NCBI GenBank assembly: GCA_964566425.1
Contig: CAZMIL010000003.1
Location: 8,427 to 72,426 of the forward strand
Reading direction: 5' to 3'
DNA length: 64,000 nt
Origin: CAZMIL01 sp964566425
Lineage (GTDB): Bacteria; Patescibacteriota; Microgenomatia; UBA1406; GWC2-37-13
The translations under genes and the position numbers were made by a program. Positions 56,791 through 64,000 of the stretch are shown one piece after another. Under the pieces are notes generated by a model. The model was not told where the DNA came from, ran no database searches, and worked only from the letters and a program-made list of their open reading frames with translations. Positions within the stretch are counted from its first letter, which is position 1. Each line of letters opens with the position of its first letter.

Positions 56791-58521
56791 ATGCTATCTG
56801 AAATTCCGACGTCTACTTTTTTTAATTACTTTGTTTATCTCCTCATTCCGTTTCTCTGTGGATATGTAGCTAAAAAAATCAAGATTTCACCCATCATTGG
56901 TTACATTATTGGGGGGATAATTTTAGGCAATCTAATGACTGGGATTATTTCCCAGGAAACTATCAATAATTTTGCCTATTTTGGGATAATTCTCTTGCTC
57001 TTTACTGTGGGATTGGAGATAAGTTTGGAAAAGTTGATCCTCCTAAAAAAGTTTATTTTACTGGGGGGCAGCCTGCAAATCGGCTTAACCATCGTAGGAG
57101 TTACCATCCTTAGTCTGTTCTTTGGCTTCTCTTTTGTCCAATCCTTACTAATTGCTATCGCTTTCAGCTCTTCCTCAACGACTATTGTCGCTAAGATTAT
57201 TCAAGAAAGGGGAGAGGAAAATACTTTTCTTGGAGAGATGGCCCTTGGTATTTTAATGTTCCAAGATTTAGCTTTTGTACCCTTCATTATTTTATTTACC
57301 AATTTTAGTAACTTAACGATAGGTGGGGGACAGATATTTAAAGATGTTGCTGTTGGTCTGTTTGAATCTGCATTGATTCTGGGAGCAATGTATTATATAG
57401 GTAAAAGGATTGTCCCTTTGCTCTTTAACCACATCGCCAAGACTTCGCGAGAGTTACTCAATCTTTTTATAATTATCTTTATTTTTTTGATTACTTTTGT
57501 TTCGGCAGCCGCCGGAATTCCTATTTTGGTGGGAGCATTTATTGCCGGCGTGCTCGTTGCACAAACCATTGAGCACTACCACATTTTTTCGCAAATCCGG
57601 CCGCTGCGAGATTTGATGGCGATAATCTTCTTTGTTTTTATTGGTACGAAAGTCGATTTAATCGGCGTGATGCCATTTCTGCCTCAAATTCTGTTCTTCG
57701 GGTTACTGGTAGTCTTACTTAAGGTTTTAATTTTAGGAGCAATCTTCCTTTATTTTCGCTTTAATACACGTATTGCTTTCTCGCTTTCTCTCTTTCTTTT
57801 TCAAATCAGTGAAACTGCCTTTATCTTACTTTCTCTGGCTTTCACCAACCGTCTCTTCACACAGGAACAGTATCTTTTCGTAACGGTTACGGTCTTGATT
57901 AGTTTAATGGTCACGCCGCTGTTTATCGCTAACAAAGATATAATTTACGGTTCAATCCGGGGGTTTTTCAGAAGATTCGTGCCTTCTATAGAATTGTTTA
58001 TCAAACACAGGTTGGATTTTAACGAGATACGCTTGGAAGCCTTTGACCTGCATAATCATGTTGTTATTTGCGGCTATGGAAGGGTAGGCTCACAAGTTGG
58101 GAAAGCCTTAACTTTAGCTAATATTCCTTTTGTGGCTATTGATTACAATTTCACAATGGTTGAAAAGGCACGGAAAAGTGGGATCAAAATAATTTACGGT
58201 GATCCTACGGATTACGACGTTTTGGATTTTGCCGAAACGGACAAAGCTGTAGCTTTGGTCTCGGCCGTGCCGGCGAAATTCGATCAAGAATCGATTATTC
58301 TCAACGCCAAAAGATTGAAGCCAGACATTTTTATTGTCGGACGCGCACATAACGCCAAAGACCACCAACGTATGCTTGACTTAGGCGTACACTCCGTTGT
58401 TCAGCCAGAAGTTGAAGCTTCAATTTCGATTATCAAAAAAATTTTCCTAATCAAAAATATGCCTAAAGATGAAATTCTTAAGCGCTTAAAACACATCCGC
58501 CTGGTTCAAGTTTTTACCTGA
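56791..58521 (+). CDS. CPA2 cation/proton antiporter with TrkA-N domain (KefB-like)
   Basis: 576 residues: 12-13 helices (1-390) with the CPA2 segments IIGYIIGGIILGNLM and SSSSTTIVAKII, and a C-terminal NAD-binding regulator of K+ conductance domain (~415-545: VVICGYGRVGSQVGKAL, VAIDYNFTMVEKARKSG). Exchanges K+ or Na+ for H+. -10 TATAGT ends 6 nt before the ATG (leaderless). 4 nt ahead of the next gene. Confidence 0.93.
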   Translation: MLSEIPTSTFFNYFVYLLIPFLCGYVAKKIKISPIIGYIIGGIILGNLMTGIISQETINNFAYFGIILLLFTVGLEISLEKLILLKKFILLGGSLQIGLTIVGVTILSLFFGFSFVQSLLIAIAFSSSSTTIVAKIIQERGEENTFLGEMALGILMFQDLAFVPFIILFTNFSNLTIGGGQIFKDVAVGLFESALILGAMYYIGKRIVPLLFNHIAKTSRELLNLFIIIFIFLITFVSAAAGIPILVGAFIAGVLVAQTIEHYHIFSQIRPLRDLMAIIFFVFIGTKVDLIGVMPFLPQILFFGLLVVLLKVLILGAIFLYFRFNTRIAFSLSLFLFQISETAFILLSLAFTNRLFTQEQYLFVTVTVLISLMVTPLFIANKDIIYGSIRGFFRRFVPSIELFIKHRLDFNEIRLEAFDLHNHVVICGYGRVGSQVGKALTLANIPFVAIDYNFTMVEKARKSGIKIIYGDPTDYDVLDFAETDKAVALVSAVPAKFDQESIILNAKRLKPDIFIVGRAHNAKDHQRMLDLGVHSVVQPEVEASISIIKKIFLIKNMPKDEILKRLKHIRLVQVFT

Positions 58522-58525
58522 GATT

Positions 58526-59428
58526 ATGAGAAAGAGAGATGCAAATGCAATCAAAAAACTGACTCATATTTCGATTTATTTGCTTTTAAGTCTTGTCGTC
58601 TTGTTTTTTTTAACTGTTGCTATAATTAAATCTTTATTTTTTAGCCATGCAGACAGAATTAATATTGTTTTCTATGGCCAAAATACAGCTTTGTATTCAT
58701 TGGGAAAGACAGATAACGTTAATTATTTCATGCCGGTTTATCCAGATTTAAAAATCCTCGTTCCAGGAGGATATGGCTATTATAGAATTGGGGCTTTGGG
58801 GAAATTAGTTTCGCTTGAAAAAAAACCAGATTTATTAAAAAGAACATTCTCTTCGATTTCTTCAAGTCTGGTCAATTATTACTTTTATTCCCCTTCTGAT
58901 GCAATTTACTATGGTTCTTCCAGCAGGGGACAAGTTTTCTTCCCCAGCTTCAGTCAGATTTGGTTTAGCTCGTCAAATACGCCTTTATTGGATAGATTAT
59001 ATTTCTGGCTCTTCTTTTCACTGACAAAAAAAGCCGATTTTTCTACTCTCGAAGTCTATCCAATCAAAAAAGGACAACAAGCTGTTCAACTCGACGAAGA
59101 GGGAATTGCTCAACGCTACCAAGGTTTTCTTTATCACAAAACCTATAGAAATGAGAATAAAACCATACAAATAATTTATACAAATGATTATACTAGTGCT
59201 GCCACAATAAGCCGAATATTAGAGGGTGTAGGAGTCAGGGTAGCTGATATTTCTAAGTCAGATAAGCAGCCTAAAGTATGTGGTGTTTATGAAGAGGGAG
59301 AGAATTGGTCGCAGACCTCCCGCGATCTGGCTGCATTTTTCGACTGTCAATTAAATAAAGGAAAAACCGGAGTGTTTGATATAATTTTAAAGCTGGCGAA
59401 TAGAGAGCCGGACTGGAGTGGACAATAA
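58526..59428 (+). CDS. Membrane-anchored LytR-like protein
   Basis: 300 residues: one helix (~14-38), extracellular part. The last ~95 residues (IQIIYTNDYTSAATISRILE ... VADISKSDK ... CQLNKGKTGVFDIILKL) have the layout of the LytR C-terminal (LytR_C) domain with a pair of Cys; the middle part could be a degenerate LCP domain. Probably tied to the cell wall. Co-transcribed with the antiporter. Confidence 0.68.
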   Translation: MRKRDANAIKKLTHISIYLLLSLVVLFFLTVAIIKSLFFSHADRINIVFYGQNTALYSLGKTDNVNYFMPVYPDLKILVPGGYGYYRIGALGKLVSLEKKPDLLKRTFSSISSSLVNYYFYSPSDAIYYGSSSRGQVFFPSFSQIWFSSSNTPLLDRLYFWLFFSLTKKADFSTLEVYPIKKGQQAVQLDEEGIAQRYQGFLYHKTYRNENKTIQIIYTNDYTSAATISRILEGVGVRVADISKSDKQPKVCGVYEEGENWSQTSRDLAAFFDCQLNKGKTGVFDIILKLANREPDWSGQ

Positions 59429-59432
59429 ACAG

Positions 59433-59636
59433 ATGAACTTTATTTTAGGTTTTATTACAATCTTAATCTTCTCTTTCTTGTTAGCGAGGCGCTCGATGCG
59501 GGATTTTCGAGCTCATACTGAAGTGCGGCGCCTTGTTAAGAGGCAAAAAACTAAGGGAACAATTCTTTTTTTGACTAAAAATAAACTTAAACATTATTCT
59601 TCTTCGTTTTCTTCATCTTCGATATCTAAAGAGTAG
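59433..59636 (+). CDS. Small membrane protein
   Basis: About 67 residues from ATG 59433 (GTG 59418 overlaps the previous gene). One helix (ILGFITILIFSFLLA), a basic middle (RRSMRDFRAHTEVRRLVKRQ), and a Ser-rich tail that overlaps the end of the convergent TPR gene by 43 nt. Modest support. Confidence 0.5.
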   Translation: MNFILGFITILIFSFLLARRSMRDFRAHTEVRRLVKRQKTKGTILFLTKNKLKHYSSSFSSSSISKE

Positions 59637-60391
59637 GGAAGGACTTCTTTATCTTCATTGCCTAAATTTTCAGCCATATTTTCCAAATCATTACTTACCT
59701 CCTCAGGTTCTTCAGGAATATTCTCTAAATCTTCATCCATCCCTATTTTCAGCATACTGGTTTGCGCGCTTTTCGGGAAAGAGACATATTTGGCGAATTT
59801 CTTAGCTTTCTTCTGTTCTTTAATGAAAACAACCACTCGATTAAGGGAAGCCTCTTTAACAAAGCAGGAGTATTCGCCGCCTGCTCTCATAAATAGAAAG
59901 AGACTCTTTGAAAGATCATCCGGTAAAGAACCAATATAATCATTTGTTTTTGATCTGACTTCAATTCTTCTTTTTTTAGCTTTAAGAAAAACCTCCTGGC
60001 CAATAAATAGATGAGCTAACAAGTTTTTTTGCCCCAATTTAACTAAGGGAATACTTTTTGTTTTTCCCGGAATTTCCATAAAAAGCGTTGGGTCAAAGTG
60101 GACGTCTTTTTTGACAGCTTTTTTACTAGTTTTTTTAGCCAGGATTTTTATCCGCTCTAAATTTTCCTTAGCTAACTGATTGTTCGGCTGCATTTTCAAT
60201 ATCTGTTTATATATTTGCCGTGCAAGATTTAGTTTGTGGCTCTGTAAATATGCAAATCCTAGCCTAAGCGAAGCGGCAAAATTATGCTTATCCCCTTTGA
60301 GAATTTTTTTGTTGATATTAATTGCGGTTTTCCAATCAAGGTTTATAGCAGCATCGATTGCCCCTTGCTCCAAAATTTCCAACTCATTCAT
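59594..60391 (-). CDS. TPR-repeat protein with acidic tail
   Basis: 265 residues from ATG 60391; the longer frame to 60457 contains the -35 box. Two TPR-like units (~1-75: INKKILKGDKHNFAASLRLG, ARQIYKQILKMQPNNQLAKE), a basic middle, a beta domain (~95-200) and a very acidic C-terminus (EDLENIPEEPEEVSND). Promoter TTGACA (60422-60427)-16-TATACT (60400-60405), 8 nt before the ATG. Divergent from yebC. Confidence 0.75.
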   Translation of the reverse strand: MNELEILEQGAIDAAINLDWKTAININKKILKGDKHNFAASLRLGFAYLQSHKLNLARQIYKQILKMQPNNQLAKENLERIKILAKKTSKKAVKKDVHFDPTLFMEIPGKTKSIPLVKLGQKNLLAHLFIGQEVFLKAKKRRIEVRSKTNDYIGSLPDDLSKSLFLFMRAGGEYSCFVKEASLNRVVVFIKEQKKAKKFAKYVSFPKSAQTSMLKIGMDEDLENIPEEPEEVSNDLENMAENLGNEDKEVLPYSLDIEDEENEEE

Positions 60392-60399
60392 AGCCCTAA

Positions 60400-60427
60400 A
60401 GTATATGGCATTTGAAGCTAATGTCAA
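60400..60427 (-). promoter_or_regulatory. Promoter of the TPR gene, next to the yebC promoter
   Basis: TTGACA-16-TATACT on the minus strand. On the plus strand, TATAAT at 60429-60434 serves yebC (ATG 60446, 11 nt). The two promoters are back-to-back. Confidence 0.75.
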
Positions 60428-60445
60428 GTATAATGACTCAAACAT

Positions 60446-61189
60446 ATGTCTGGACACTCCAAATGGTCACAGATCAAAAGAAAAAAGGGTCTTAAAGACC
60501 AAGAAAAAGGGAGAATTTTTTCTAAACTCGCCCGAGCTATTACCGTGGCAGTACTTGAAGGTGGCGGATCAACCGATCCGGATCACAATGTCAAACTGCG
60601 CATGGCTTTGGAGAAAGCAAAACACGAGAACATGCCTAAAGATAGTCTTAAAAGAGCTTTGGAAAAAGGCACCGGTCCGGAAAAAGATAGTCTCCACGAA
60701 ATAATCTACGAAGGATTCGGGCCGCGCGGTGTGGCTTTGCTAATCCAGACAGCAACCGATAACTCCAACCGTACGCACAGCGAGATCAAAAATGTTCTCG
60801 ATCGCCATCAAGGTAAAGTGGGGAGTCAAGGCTCTGTATCATATCTTTTTCAGAAATGCGGGATGATTTCTTTTAATAAACATGAGAATAAAGAAGAAGA
60901 TATTTTTGCCTTCGCCGATAAAGTTCAAGCCCTGGATATCGACGAGGACGAAATATCTTTTACTGTTTTTTTCCCTTTTGCCAATCTGGGAAAAGCTAAA
61001 GATTTCCTTGACGGATTATTTCCCAATGCGCCGGCAGAGGTTGATTATCGTCCGCAAACCTGGCTTAACATTGACGATCAGCATATAGCCAAAAAAATTC
61101 TTAATCTCGTAGAAAGTCTTGAGGCCTTAGACGACGTGCAAAAAGTTTTCTCAAACTTCGATATTCCTGAAGAATATTTGGAGCTATAA
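60446..61189 (+). CDS. yebC: YebC/PmpR family translation/transcription factor
   Basis: 247 residues. MSGHSKWSQIKRKKGLKDQE at the start, NVKLRMALEKAKHENMPKD and the acidic FxDGLF and PEEYLEL parts are all conserved. The family helps ribosomes through proline stretches or acts as a transcription regulator. Fits the glutaredoxin-like and other Pro-rich proteins coded here. Confidence 0.96.
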   Translation: MSGHSKWSQIKRKKGLKDQEKGRIFSKLARAITVAVLEGGGSTDPDHNVKLRMALEKAKHENMPKDSLKRALEKGTGPEKDSLHEIIYEGFGPRGVALLIQTATDNSNRTHSEIKNVLDRHQGKVGSQGSVSYLFQKCGMISFNKHENKEEDIFAFADKVQALDIDEDEISFTVFFPFANLGKAKDFLDGLFPNAPAEVDYRPQTWLNIDDQHIAKKILNLVESLEALDDVQKVFSNFDIPEEYLEL

Positions 61190-61196
61190 TTTACAC

Positions 61197-62015
61197 ATGC
61201 GTAAATTTTTGCAGGTAGTAATCAAACGTTTTAACTCCTTCTCGTTGAAGATAGAAAAGCGGTTAAGGTTTGTCTTGAGCGCGCTGATTTTGGGCTTGTT
61301 ATTGCTGATCTCAACCTTTTTCTTTTTTGAGAAAGCATTCATCTTTATTCCTGTATTTATTTTAGCGACTTATATTTTGACTTACTTTTCGATTATCGAG
61401 GGGATTGATAAATCGGAATGGGGGATGCTTTTTCTTATTCCGGTGATCTTCAGCGTAGCTTTTTATTTGTTCTATTTCTTGTTTCCCGTACGTTGGCTAA
61501 CACGTTTACCATTTATCGCGCTTTATGCAGTTGCAATCTACGCGATTTTGTTAACTTCCAATATTTTTAATGTGGGAGTAGAGAAGAGCCTTCAACTTTA
61601 CCGCGCGGCCTTTTCCGTTAATTATTTTTTTCAAACAATCATCGTTTTTTTGGTTGCAAATATCCTTTTTTCAGCCAGAGAAAATTTTTTAATCAACGCC
61701 TTAATAATAGGGGCGACTGTTTTGCCTCTTAGTCTGCAACTCTTCTGGACGATTAAGCTTAATCTCCAGTTGGAAAGGGAGCTTTTTCTTTATGCTTTTT
61801 TTACCGCTTTGATTTTAGTGCAACTTGTACTCGTCCTGTCGTTTGTTCCCTTTAGACCTGAAATTATGGCTCTGATCGTGACTGCCGCTTATTATTCTTT
61901 CGGTGGGTTAGTGACAGCTGTGATTGATAGCAGGTTGTTTAAGCAGACTGTGCGTGAATATTTAATCGTTTTAGGCATAGTTGTAGGTATTGCCTTGCTG
62001 ACAATAAATTGGTAG
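61197..62015 (+). CDS. Polytopic membrane protein
   Basis: 272 residues, seven or eight helices; short basic start (MRKFLQVVIKRF). No conserved catalytic motifs recognised. 7 nt after yebC, co-transcribed. Related proteins in CPR are annotated only as membrane proteins. Confidence 0.7.
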   Translation: MRKFLQVVIKRFNSFSLKIEKRLRFVLSALILGLLLLISTFFFFEKAFIFIPVFILATYILTYFSIIEGIDKSEWGMLFLIPVIFSVAFYLFYFLFPVRWLTRLPFIALYAVAIYAILLTSNIFNVGVEKSLQLYRAAFSVNYFFQTIIVFLVANILFSARENFLINALIIGATVLPLSLQLFWTIKLNLQLERELFLYAFFTALILVQLVLVLSFVPFRPEIMALIVTAAYYSFGGLVTAVIDSRLFKQTVREYLIVLGIVVGIALLTINW

Positions 62016-62829
62016 ACCTCCAAAGTGGAGGAGAGGGGAGGCAGACTCTCCAGGTGGAATAAGGAAAAGGTACGGACGTGAAATAAATATCCTATAGTAT
62101 AAAGGTTAAAAAACTATAGGGTAGTAGACGAAGCTAAAATCGAGAGAAAATTTAATTAATAGACAGATAAATAAGACGAGATAATTGAGGCTAAAATGAC
62201 TAGACAGATTGCTACTACACTCTAAACTGCTTACCAGCCCCTTTGTGGATAAATTGCTATAAAGTAGCCTTGAAATTGATAATTTAGACTGTAGCAAAGT
62301 CCTAAATAGAACAGACAGCCAGATGCTGTTTCTTACGAAATCAGCTTCAAATTTTAATCTTAGACCCATTTAACAAGCTAAATCGAAGACATTTTAAGAC
62401 GTTATAATCGATTCTTGGAGAAGTCTCAAGAGAGGGGTTAAAAACGAATAAAAGGTGAAAAATAATAACGGAACCCAACTTTTTTTGAGAGAAATAAAAA
62501 AAGAAGTCGCGCCGCTCTCTTTTTATTTGTGGATATTGACACCAGACAAGGAATCCAAAAATTAAGGAGAAATTCCCGCAGGGAGCAAAGGGTATATAAC
62601 GTCGTAAATTGTATCTTTTACGACGTCATGCAGGTTCAATTGGAGGAGAAGTGGTTTCGGAATCAGATTTTAAAATTTAACCAATTTCGCAAAAAATAAA
62701 ACAAATAGAAGTATTCTTATGCATATTTTCTCCTAACCTCTATCTCTCTGGGATGGCTCCGTTTTTATGCGCGGAATCCCCTATTTTGTGGCTAAATAGG
62801 CACAATTTTAGCTGTGGTAAAATAATATG
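62016..62829. other. ~810-nt AT-rich non-coding region
   Basis: No credible gene. Contains CCTATAGT (62091-62098)/ACTATAGG (62113-62120), and a 10-bp inverted repeat ACGTCGTAAA (62599-62608)/TTTACGACGT (62617-62626). The first 60 nt hold a CCTCC..GGAGG hairpin that may end the upstream operon. I checked for RNase P, tmRNA and SRP motifs by eye and found none. -10 TAAAAT at 62818-62823 belongs to the next gene. Confidence 0.6.
62599..62626. repeat. 10-bp inverted repeat in the 62-62.8 kb spacer
   Basis: ACGTCGTAAA-8 nt-TTTACGACGT, perfect. GC-containing arms in an AT-rich surrounding; possible operator or hairpin. Confidence 0.5.
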
Positions 62830-63714
62830 ATGAGATTTCTTCCTAAAAAGAATGCCCTCATGTGGTTGGTTTCGGGCATTGTTTGTGGGGTGTTGGTTTT
62901 GGCCATCTACAACTTAGTTCAAGAGTTTGAATCTCTACGTTTACAAAGACAAATACGCAATCGCTATACTCCGGAGGTATTGAATAAACCCAAAGAGATT
63001 AAGGAAGAACCAATCGCGACCGAAGCAGCTAAGATGAGGCTACCGATTATTATGTATCATTATATAGACTATATAATTGATCCCAATGACAAAGTCAGAA
63101 ACAGCTTAACAATTAACCCAGCTAATTTCGCTAACCAACTCCAGCATTTCAAAGATGTAAACTACCAAACCTATTTTGTTCGTGATGTGCCCGGCATTCT
63201 TGAGGGAAAAGTAAAATCGGCCAGCCGGTCGGCCGTCTTGACCTTTGACGATGGTTATGAAGACTTTTATACCTATGCTTTTCCGATTCTCAAGAAGTAT
63301 AACATGAAAGCTACTGTATATATCATTGTTAATTTTATCGGCAAAAAAGGTTTTCTTAGCGACCGAGAGATCAAGACGCTTTTGGCCAGCGGGTTGATAG
63401 AAATCGGTTCTCACACTTTTGATCATGCTTATTTGAAGCGTACAAACGCGGTGGTTGCCAAACGTCAAATTATTGAAAGCAAGAAAGTGCTGGAGAATGA
63501 GTTTGGGATTAAAGTAAAAACTTTTGCCTATCCGTATGGGGCCTTTGACAATCAAGCGATGGATCTAGTTAAAGAAGCGTCATATTCGGCGGCTGTTTCA
63601 GTGATTTCCGGAACGATGCAAAGTACCGGCAACGTTTTTTATTTGTCCCGGTTGCGCCCCGGTTTCCTGGTAGGCTCCAACATGATCAGCGCGCTTGAGA
63701 ACTTCCCGCGATAA
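62830..63714 (+). CDS. Polysaccharide deacetylase (CE4/NodB)
   Basis: 294 residues from the second ATG (62830), 6 nt after -10 TAAAAT; ATG 62827 is also possible. Helix anchor (~14-36). Then IIMYHYID, LTFDDGYEDFY (motif 1, TFDDG), GSHTFDHAYL (motif 2, H-x3-H with both His) and FAYPYGAFD (motif 3). Removes acetyl groups from GlcNAc in peptidoglycan or surface glycan outside the cell. Convergent with the DsbA-like gene, 29-nt overlap. Confidence 0.92.
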   Translation: MRFLPKKNALMWLVSGIVCGVLVLAIYNLVQEFESLRLQRQIRNRYTPEVLNKPKEIKEEPIATEAAKMRLPIIMYHYIDYIIDPNDKVRNSLTINPANFANQLQHFKDVNYQTYFVRDVPGILEGKVKSASRSAVLTFDDGYEDFYTYAFPILKKYNMKATVYIIVNFIGKKGFLSDREIKTLLASGLIEIGSHTFDHAYLKRTNAVVAKRQIIESKKVLENEFGIKVKTFAYPYGAFDNQAMDLVKEASYSAAVSVISGTMQSTGNVFYLSRLRPGFLVGSNMISALENFPR

Positions 63715-64000
63715 TTTGGGTAAATTGGTCAAAAGAAGTGATTTGAAGTTTTTGACCATTGTAGAAAAAAGTAGGCGTAGAGTTGACCGAAGCAGCGAGA
63801 CCCGAACGCAGATCCACATCAATTCTATTTTTAACCTCCTGTGAGTTCATATCTGTTTTGAATTGATCCATATTGAGTTTGAGCTGTTTGGCAAGGTTGA
63901 CAAAAAAGTCGGTGGGGTTAGGTAAATCGGCCCACTTTGCCTGCGTTTCATAGAGAAGATCATGCATTTGCCAGAACTTGCCCTGTTTGGCGGCCGCTTC
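63686..64000 (-). CDS. DsbA-like thioredoxin-fold protein (5' part outside window)
   Basis: C-terminal ~104 residues; the frame is open to the window edge (EAAAKQGKFWQMHDLLYE ...). The segment FWQMHDLLYETQ, followed later by VNSTPTFFYNGQ with the cis-Pro loop, is the C-terminal half of DSBA-like/Thioredoxin_4 proteins. The CxxC active site would be outside the window. Forms or exchanges disulphides of exported proteins, consistent with the many Cys-rich secreted proteins here. Confidence 0.85.
   Translation of the reverse strand, partial: EAAAKQGKFWQMHDLLYETQAKWADLPNPTDFFVNLAKQLKLNMDQFKTDMNSQEVKNRIDVDLRSGLAASVNSTPTFFYNGQKLQITSFDQFTQIIAGSSQAR

Noticed and set aside
62106..62369. Minus-strand ORF (87 aa, Leu/Ser-rich)
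   Set aside because: No promoter or SD, AT-driven composition, no recognisable domain; left as non-coding.
62016..62829. RNase P RNA, tmRNA or SRP RNA
   Set aside because: None of the conserved core motifs (GAGGAAAGTC, tag-coding ALAA region, GGTCAGGTCCGG) was found by eye on either strand.
1..64000. CRISPR arrays, transposases, integrases, rRNA
   Set aside because: No regularly spaced repeats, no DDE/tyrosine recombinase motifs and no rRNA sequence seen.

Overview
The window looks like a piece of a small-genome, host-dependent-type bacterium of the Candidate Phyla Radiation (Patescibacteria), most likely near the Microgenomates. This is inferred from gene content and style: many short unique membrane and secreted proteins, a VirD4/HerA-type ATPase, an Lgt-like protein, many cell-surface glycosyltransferases, tightly packed genes with frequent 1-8 nt spacing or overlap, an AT-rich base composition and no obvious biosynthetic operons. 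No rRNA, tmRNA, RNase P RNA, CRISPR array or transposase was seen. Five tRNAs are present: Ser-GCU, Leu-CAG, Arg-GCG, Trp-CCA and Leu-CAA.

Layout. 0-4.6 kb: the end of a tandem GH130 phosphorylase, two tRNAs, an LCP protein, a nickel superoxide dismutase (sodN) and small envelope proteins. 4.6-9.8 kb: Arg and Trp tRNAs, an MFS exporter divergent from an ArsR-YHS repressor, then a probable metal-response locus with a Cys-rich membrane-anchored protein, several micro-ORFs carrying Cys pairs and a 42-residue heavy-metal-binding domain protein. 9.8-17.8 kb: a GH18-like protein, a DHA2 exporter with two membrane-fusion proteins, a glutaredoxin fused to a Pro-rich tail, pth and small proteins. 17.9-21.2 kb: a Cys-rich dockerin protein, a cohesin protein and an FN3 protein. 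21.2-26 kb: S2P protease, rpmB, def, GT2, ychF and two unknowns. 26-30.7 kb: a second cohesin/dockerin pair with a DUF916-like protein and two secreted paralogous beta-sandwich proteins. 30.8-41 kb: ABC-2 exporter, GT-B glycosyltransferase, a third cohesin-like protein, the VirD4/HerA-like ATPase, a large GT-C protein and a short GT4-like protein. 41-43.7 kb: a GC-rich, Shine-Dalgarno-led island of secreted or membrane small proteins, flanked by strongly structured non-coding DNA. 43.7-64 kb: a mixture of surface proteins, a SpoU methyltransferase, a SpoT-like HD protein, NIF3, a CBS x4 + HPF-like protein, SDR epimerase, GT39, Lgt-like, DksA/TraR, a cation/H+ antiporter, YebC, a polysaccharide deacetylase and a truncated DsbA-like protein.

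Two themes run through the window. First, most transcription units have a sigma70-type -10 box only 5-8 nt before the start codon, so the mRNAs are probably leaderless. This corrects several starts: in three cases a longer reading frame begins at the TTG of the -35 box. Clear Shine-Dalgarno sequences are concentrated in the 41.3-43.4 kb island and at a few micro-ORFs in the metal locus. Second, the surface machinery is rich: three cohesin-like proteins with three different anchors, two dockerin proteins, proteins with C-terminal LPxTG-like signals, and many glycosyltransferases. The most interesting candidates for undescribed biology are the GC-rich island with its structured RNAs, the cohesin-dockerin surface system, and the metal locus with Cys micropeptides.
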